Assembly (NCBI GenBank): GCA_003117195.1
Contig: BDSI01000007.1
Location: 744,001-808,000 of the forward strand
Source of the DNA: Eudorina sp. 2006-703-Eu-15
Lineage: Eukaryota; Chlorophyta; Chlorophyceae; Chlamydomonadales; Volvocaceae
Direction: 5' to 3'
Length of the DNA: 64,000 nucleotides
Shown: positions 59,512 through 64,000 of the stretch, piece by piece
Layout of the letters: each line of letters opens with the position of its first letter
Numbering within the stretch: the stretch's first letter is position 1
Notes under the pieces: model-generated
Seen by the model: only the letters and a program-made list of their open reading frames with translations
What the model was told of the DNA's origin: nothing
The model's database searches: none
Program-made: the position numbers and the translations under genes

Positions 59512-62500
59512 GCAGCGGCGGTACCACGCGGGAGCGCTGGCGGCGATGGATGTTCTCCGTGGACGGCCCTGAGACGGAGAAGGAGAGGACTCTCAGGTAC
59601 GTACGGACGTGCCGTACATGTACGGCGGGCCTTGGCGCGAGCGCGGCCGTGCGCGTCCCGGCTGCCATTGGTGCCGACTCAGTTGGTGTTTTGCGGTGAC
59701 CCGTGGGTCTGTATCATCCCCGCCGGCCCGTCCCGTGCGTGCGGCCCCCCGCGCGCACGCACCACTCACTCGCGCCTCCTCGTGCCAGTCGGCCGCAGTC
59801 TGCCGCATTTACGGAACATTACCTCCAGGGATAGTATGTGGTTTGGGTCGGCGGCAACCTTGTCATGTGCGCCACCCCACCCCACCCCATATGTCCATCA
59901 CATCACCCCACACCACACCACCCCGCACCCCAACCCGCATCAACCCACTCCACACCCCACACCTCACACCTTACACCCCACACCACATCACCCCACCCGA
60001 CAGGAACATGGCGCTAAGCGCCTCCCGCATCTACAGAGACCGCCACGCGCGCTCCCGGTCCATGAAGTTTGATGCGGAGGAGGTGGAGGAGATGTACGGC
60101 CCGCTGATCACAACACTGACCCGCGGGTCAGGCGTGGGGGAGCTGTCCGTGACCTCGCTGCACACTACCATGAGGGCGGAGTCAGCGGTGGCGGGTGAGT
60201 GGGGGCGGGGGAGGATGAAAAGGCGGTTATGAGTTATCGGTTATCGGTTTGTTGCCCTTTTGCGGTTTCGCTGCCCACTACAAGGGTCCTGAAGTGCTGT
60301 CGTATCGTACGGACGGCGTCGCCCCGTCTCGCTGGCTGGGTCGCCTGGCGTGCACGCCGCGACGCCTGCCCCTGCCTGCCGCACGCCACCTGCTGACGGC
60401 TCCCGCCCTCGCAGGGCCCGGGGGCTGTGAGCTGCTGCTCGTGGACTGGGAGGCCTACCAGCAGGGCGTGTTGGCGGCCCGGGCCGCGGTCCTGGCCCGG
60501 GCCGCCACCTTCCTGGCCTCCCTGCCCAAAGATCGCCTGACCCAGCTCGCGGAGCTCTGCCTGTGTCTCTGCGTGGACCAGGGGACGCTGCTGGCCCGGC
60601 AGGGCACCCCCCTGGAGTCCATGGTGGTGGTCCAGGAGGGCGAGGTGAGCCTCCTGCACGAGCCCAGCGCCGCGCTGCACACGCGCATCTCCACCGTACG
60701 GGCGCTTGCCGTACGACGCAGTCGCAGCGGCCGTACGATGCTGATGCCGCTGCTGTCCACGCTCAGCCAGTCGAGCATGCCGAGCGCCGCCGCCGCCGCC
60801 GCGGCCAGCGGCGGCACGGCCGCGCCGGCGCCGCCGCCAGCGGCGGCGGCTTCCGCCAGCGCCGCGGGCGGCGGCGGCGGCGGCGCCGCCGCCGCCGCCG
60901 CCGGCACGACGTCGGTGGCGCCGTCCGGGGGCTCCTTCAGCGGCGTCCCCGGCACCCCTGTGGACATAACGCTCCAGGGACTGCTGTTGGGGGAGTTAGG
61001 CGCGGGCGGAATCTTGGGGGAGGAGATCCTGGGGGCGCGCAGCAGCGGGAGTGGCGCGCCGCCGTCGGCATCGCCGTACTTGAACGGCCACCTGGACCCC
61101 TCGCACCTCCACGGGCACAACCACGGGCAGCAGGGGCAGCACGTGCACGCGGGCGACTCCGCGGGGCATGCGGGGGCGGTTCCGCTGCCGACCGTGGTGG
61201 TGACGGGTGATGGGGGGCCCAAGTGGCCGGCGACGGTGCTGGCGGCGCGGGCCAGCGTGCTGCTCGTCATGCCGCGGAGCGTGCTGTACATGCCCGAGTT
61301 CGACTTCATTCGAAGCGATCTCGTGCGTTTCGCGACGGAGCGTCGAACGTGGCTGGCCCGTCGCGTCGAGGCGGCGTACCGCGCGGCGGCGGCGCCGCCG
61401 ACGACGCCGGCGGTCTTCGCGACGGCGGCGGCGGCCGCCGCCGCCGCCGCCGGCGCTTCCGGCCCTGGCGGCGCCGGCGCCGCGAGCGGCGGTCCGACGC
61501 CGCCGCAGCCGCCGCAGCCGCTGCCGCTGCTTCGACGACCGGTGCTGTCTGGCGCCGCAGCCGCCGACGGCGGCGGCGGCGGCGCTTCGATGCCGCACAT
61601 CGGCAGCTTCCCGCGCCGCGCCGCCTCGGGTGACGTCACCGGCGCCGGTGTCGGCGGCATCGCGAGCCAGCTTGGCGGCGGCGGCGGCAACGCCGTCGCG
61701 GACCTCGGACCCACGGGTCATATGCCGGTCTTCCGCCGCCGTTCTGTGGAGCATCCGCAGCGCTCCACAAGCCCCGTGACCCATGGGTCGCTCGCTGCTG
61801 CTGCCGCGGCGGCGGCTGCTGCTGCCGGGGGCCCCATCGGCACCAGCGGCGGCGGAGGCCAAAACAGCGGCGGCTTCCCCACCTCGCGCTCCAACTCGAA
61901 GTGGGATTTCCTCGACACACCGACGGCCGCCACCACCGGCGCCACGACGATGGCGGGCGCGGAGGCGTCGGCGTCGACGCTGGCACCGCTGACGGGCTCC
62001 TGCGGCAGCTTCACCCGCACCGGCGCTCCAGGGGCGGTCTCATCGCTGCTGGACTCGTCCAGCAGCCTAGCGGCGTTCTCGGTCGGGCCAACGCTGTCAG
62101 GGCCCGTGCTGACGGGCAGTTACACGCCGGGCGTGTCGCCGCTGCGCCGGCCTTCCTCCGCGAATCTGCGAGCCTCGAAAGAGGCCGCCATGGCCGCCGC
62201 CGCCGCCGCCGCCGCGGGCGCCGCCGTCAGCGGGCCACCCAGCGGCAGCTCCCTCGCGGGTGGTGCCGGCGGCGTCGGACCCGACTTATCGGGCCTTACG
62301 CTCGTACAGCAGGCGCTGCTGGAAGTTGGGCTGGATCCGCATGCACCAGCGACGGCGGCGACGCTTGAGTCGCCGTACGATGCCGGCGGCAGCGGCGCCG
62401 GCGGGTCGGCGGTTGCGACGCTGCCGGCGCTGGGCCCCCCGAGCATTTCGGCAACGGGCGTCGGGGGCCCTCTGCCGCGGACTCTGGCACCCCTGGTGAT

Positions 62501-63389
62501 CGCGGGCGGCAGCGCTGGCGGCGGCGGCGGCGCCGCCGCCGCCGCCGCCGTCGCCGCCGGTCCCAGCCCCTCCGCCAGCGTCGACTTCGACGCCCTGCGC
62601 TCCAGCGGCGTCCAGACGCCGTTCCGCTCGCCCAATCTGTTGACGCCGACGAGCGCCGTACGGCGCTCTGCCAACGCCGCGTCGGGCGTGATGCAGCCGT
62701 CGCTGTCGGTGCCGCCGTCGCTGCTGGATTCCGGCGGCGCGGCGTCTCTGCCGCTGAGCCCGAGCTCAGTCCTCGCAGGGCTGCCCGGGTATGCCTCCGT
62801 CAGCCCCACCTCCACCATCCCGTCCCCGGTCCGAGCGACGCGCGCGTCGCACTCGGGTACGGCAAGCCACAGGCGCCGTACAGATTTCGATGGCGCCGCG
62901 GCGGCGACGCTGCCGGCGACGGGCGCCTTGTCGGTGCCGCCGCCGCCGGTGCTGTCCCCGCGGATCCCAGCGCTGCAGGCGCTCGACGCGCTGGAGAATG
63001 CAGCCGCCGCCGCCGCGGCGGCGGCGGGACCTCCGGCGCCGTCGCTGTTCGGGCGGAGCGCACGCGCCAGCTGCACCGGCGGCGTCACGCCGCGTGTGGC
63101 CAGCGTGGACAGCGCCTGGCTCTCCGGGGCCAGCCGGGCTGGCTTCCTGGGTGCGCTGCGCGGCCGCTGCCAGGGGCGCGACGGCGGCGGCGCCGCCGCC
63201 GCCGTCACCGTCAACGGCAGCACGGAGCTGTCGCCGCTGGGTCCTACGGACGCGGATGCGGAGGAGGAGGCGGCGCTGGCGAGGTCTCTGGTGCCGAAGA
63301 ACCAGGCGGGGATGTTCATGGTGCGGGGCGGTGTGGCGTCGACGCCGACGAAGCAGCCCGCGGTGCGACGGATCGCTGGGTGCTTCTGA
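56467..63389 (+). CDS. Protein with three cyclic-nucleotide-binding domains and a long disordered tail
   Basis: Exons 56467-56693, 57074-57190, 57393-57933, 58189-58337, 58713-58839, 59356-59596, 60004-60194 and 60415-63389 agree in phase, giving at least about 1,520 aa; earlier exons were not found. Domain 1 (56467-57160) has GECVLSKGQPLEQWCLLLTG and the binding-cassette motif GEAGLL with PRKSS. Domain 2 starts at about 57499 (ELEPFLCALPAF, then VTVLSGEVQL), is broken by about 280 low-complexity residues, and finishes at 60090-60450 (GVGELSV, MRAESAV, GCELLLVDWEAY). Domain 3 (60485 onward: LPKDRLTQL, then GTLLARQGTPLESMVVVQEGEV) is also interrupted, resuming with GELGAGGILGEEIL and ending WPATVLAARASVLLVMPRSVL. 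Domains 1 and 2 keep the cassette Glu and Arg; domain 3 lacks the Arg. No kinase, channel or cyclase segment was seen. It probably senses cAMP or cGMP. Confidence 0.83.
57956..58001. repeat. Dispersed repeat B copy
   Basis: TAGGGCATCGGTAAAACACA ... GCTGCTGCCAGAGC in the intron after the exon ending at 57933. Resembles the copy at 58961. Confidence 0.6.
58337..58392. repeat. 20-bp tandem repeat carrying the splice donor
   Basis: GGTACGGCRGACGTACCYGC repeated about 2.8 times, starting at the last base of the exon that ends at 58337, so each unit offers a GTACGG donor. Confidence 0.85.
58553..58660. repeat. Dispersed repeat B, two direct copies
   Basis: GTCTACCAATTTCCTRTA occurs at 58555 and again at 58638, with GCTCTGGCAG between them. 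Lies in the intron before the exon at 58713. A similar GTCCACCAATTTCCTGTA lies at about 30447. Confidence 0.65.
58840..58960. repeat. GC-rich minisatellite, unit about 30 bp
   Basis: About four copies of TGCGGCGGGCGGCGGGCGTG plus GGGGG at the start of the intron that follows 58839. The array resumes at 59021 after a 60-bp insertion. Confidence 0.85.
58961..59020. mobile_element. Small insertion within the minisatellite (repeat B)
   Basis: About 60 bp, TATAGGAAATTGGTAGACAT ... TGCTGCCAGAGC ... GATAGA, flanked on both sides by the minisatellite phrase GCGGGCGTGGGGGGT. Its ends match repeat B copies at 57956, 58553 and 58638. It looks like a short non-coding insertion, but true terminal repeats and a target duplication cannot be separated from the array itself. 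Confidence 0.4.
59698..59709. repeat. GACCCNNGGGTC palindrome (copy 4)
   Basis: GACCCGTGGGTC in an intron of the cyclic-nucleotide-binding gene. Confidence 0.8.
59872..60001. repeat. C/A-rich (CACCCC)n tract
   Basis: About 130 bases of imperfect CACCCC/CACACC units leading into the splice acceptor at 60003. Confidence 0.8.
60118..60129. repeat. GACCCNNGGGTC palindrome (copy 5)
   Basis: GACCCGCGGGTC, in coding sequence of cyclic-nucleotide-binding domain 2 (reads T-R-G-S). Confidence 0.8.
61708..61719. repeat. GACCCNNGGGTC palindrome (copy 6)
   Basis: GACCCACGGGTC in coding sequence of the last exon of the same gene. Confidence 0.8.
61778..61789. repeat. GACCCNNGGGTC palindrome (copy 7)
   Basis: GACCCATGGGTC in coding sequence, 70 bp after copy 6. 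Confidence 0.8.
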
Positions 63390-64000
63390 GGCGGGGGTGG
63401 AGGAGGCAGCGGCGCGCGCGGGAGGGAGGGCGTTGGGACTCTAGGGCTTGAGTCGCGGTCTGGCCTGGATTTGATTACGGACTGGAGGAGAACACGGACG
63501 GGAGGCGGCCTGTCAGGGCTGGCGCTTGGCGGCTGGGAGGCCGTGGGAGCTTCGGGGCGTGGGACTGAGTGATTGACAGGGCGATTGGTTGCAAGTGCGA
63601 GGAATCGGTTACGTCGGTCTGGGGATCATTCTAATTCCAGAATTCTATTCCAGAATTCTATTCTAGTGGCACGTTGGGGTCATTCATCCACCTGGCTGGG
63701 TGTGGGAGTTAGGACGGACTGCGAAGGGTTACTTCCGCGGGGGCCGACGAAATGTTGAGCTGATGCGGGGCGGACCGTTGGGTACTTGCGTTGCAACACT
63801 TTGAGGCGGCTGGTTGTGGTTGGTTGTTGTTGGTGGTGGTTGTGGTGGAGATTGTGGTCAGTTGGTGCCACATGGGTTTGTGGCTGCGGACCGACTTGCT
63901 GGGGGTTGCTGCCGGGGTTTGCTGCCGGCGGCCGGAGGCTTTGCCGCGTGGATACTCCGGGGAGGTATTTGGGAGTGTTGACCCGACTGCCGGGGACGAG
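63390..64000. other. 3' flank of the last gene
   Basis: No coding evidence. It should contain the 3' untranslated region of the cyclic-nucleotide-binding gene. No TGTAA signal was seen before the window ends. ATTCTAATTCCAGAATTCTA and ATTCCAGAATTCTATTCTAG at about 63630-63665 form a short direct repeat. (GGTTGTTGT)-like runs occur at 63810-63850. Confidence 0.5.

Overview
The window is nuclear DNA from a volvocine green alga (Chlamydomonas/Volvox-type). The evidence is GC-rich genes broken into many short exons by GT-AG introns, long Gln, Gly, Ala and Pro runs in the proteins, and protein sequences that read as algal. No operons, bacterial genes, rRNA, tRNA, CRISPR array or transposase was seen. 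Exon joins below were worked out by hand from GT/AG sites, reading phase and protein-family fit; no transcript data were available.

Layout from left to right: 1-1870, no confident gene. 1871-6409 (+), a membrane-anchored pepsin-type aspartyl protease. 7291-8506 (-), the mitochondrial Rieske iron-sulfur protein of complex III, 267 aa in five exons. 8701-about 10241 (+), a weakly supported unknown gene. 10999-15297 (+), a cold-shock-domain-like protein with Pro-rich, Arg/Asp-rich, SUMO-interaction-like and Cys-rich parts, possibly two genes. 15298-18049, no confident gene. 18050-26077 (-), a giant bZIP transcription factor of about 1,900 aa with an uninterrupted 40-codon CAG run. 26078-29466, no confident gene. 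29467-35146 (+), a multi-EF-hand calcium-binding protein. 37696-43557 (+), SKIP/SNW1, a spliceosome and transcription cofactor, complete at 665 aa in eleven exons. 44770-53490 (-), a coiled-coil protein of about 1,000 aa in about 20 short exons. 56467-63389 (+), a protein with three cyclic-nucleotide-binding domains, two of them split by large low-complexity insertions, and a long disordered tail.

The genes do not form one pathway. Rieske and SKIP are housekeeping genes. The EF-hand, coiled-coil and cyclic-nucleotide-binding proteins are of kinds often found in algal cilia and basal bodies, but nothing here proves that location. The least familiar items are the split triple cyclic-nucleotide-binding protein, the giant bZIP factor, the cold-shock/Cys-rich fusion, seven perfect copies of the palindrome GACCCNNGGGTC, and two families of short dispersed repeats found mostly in introns.
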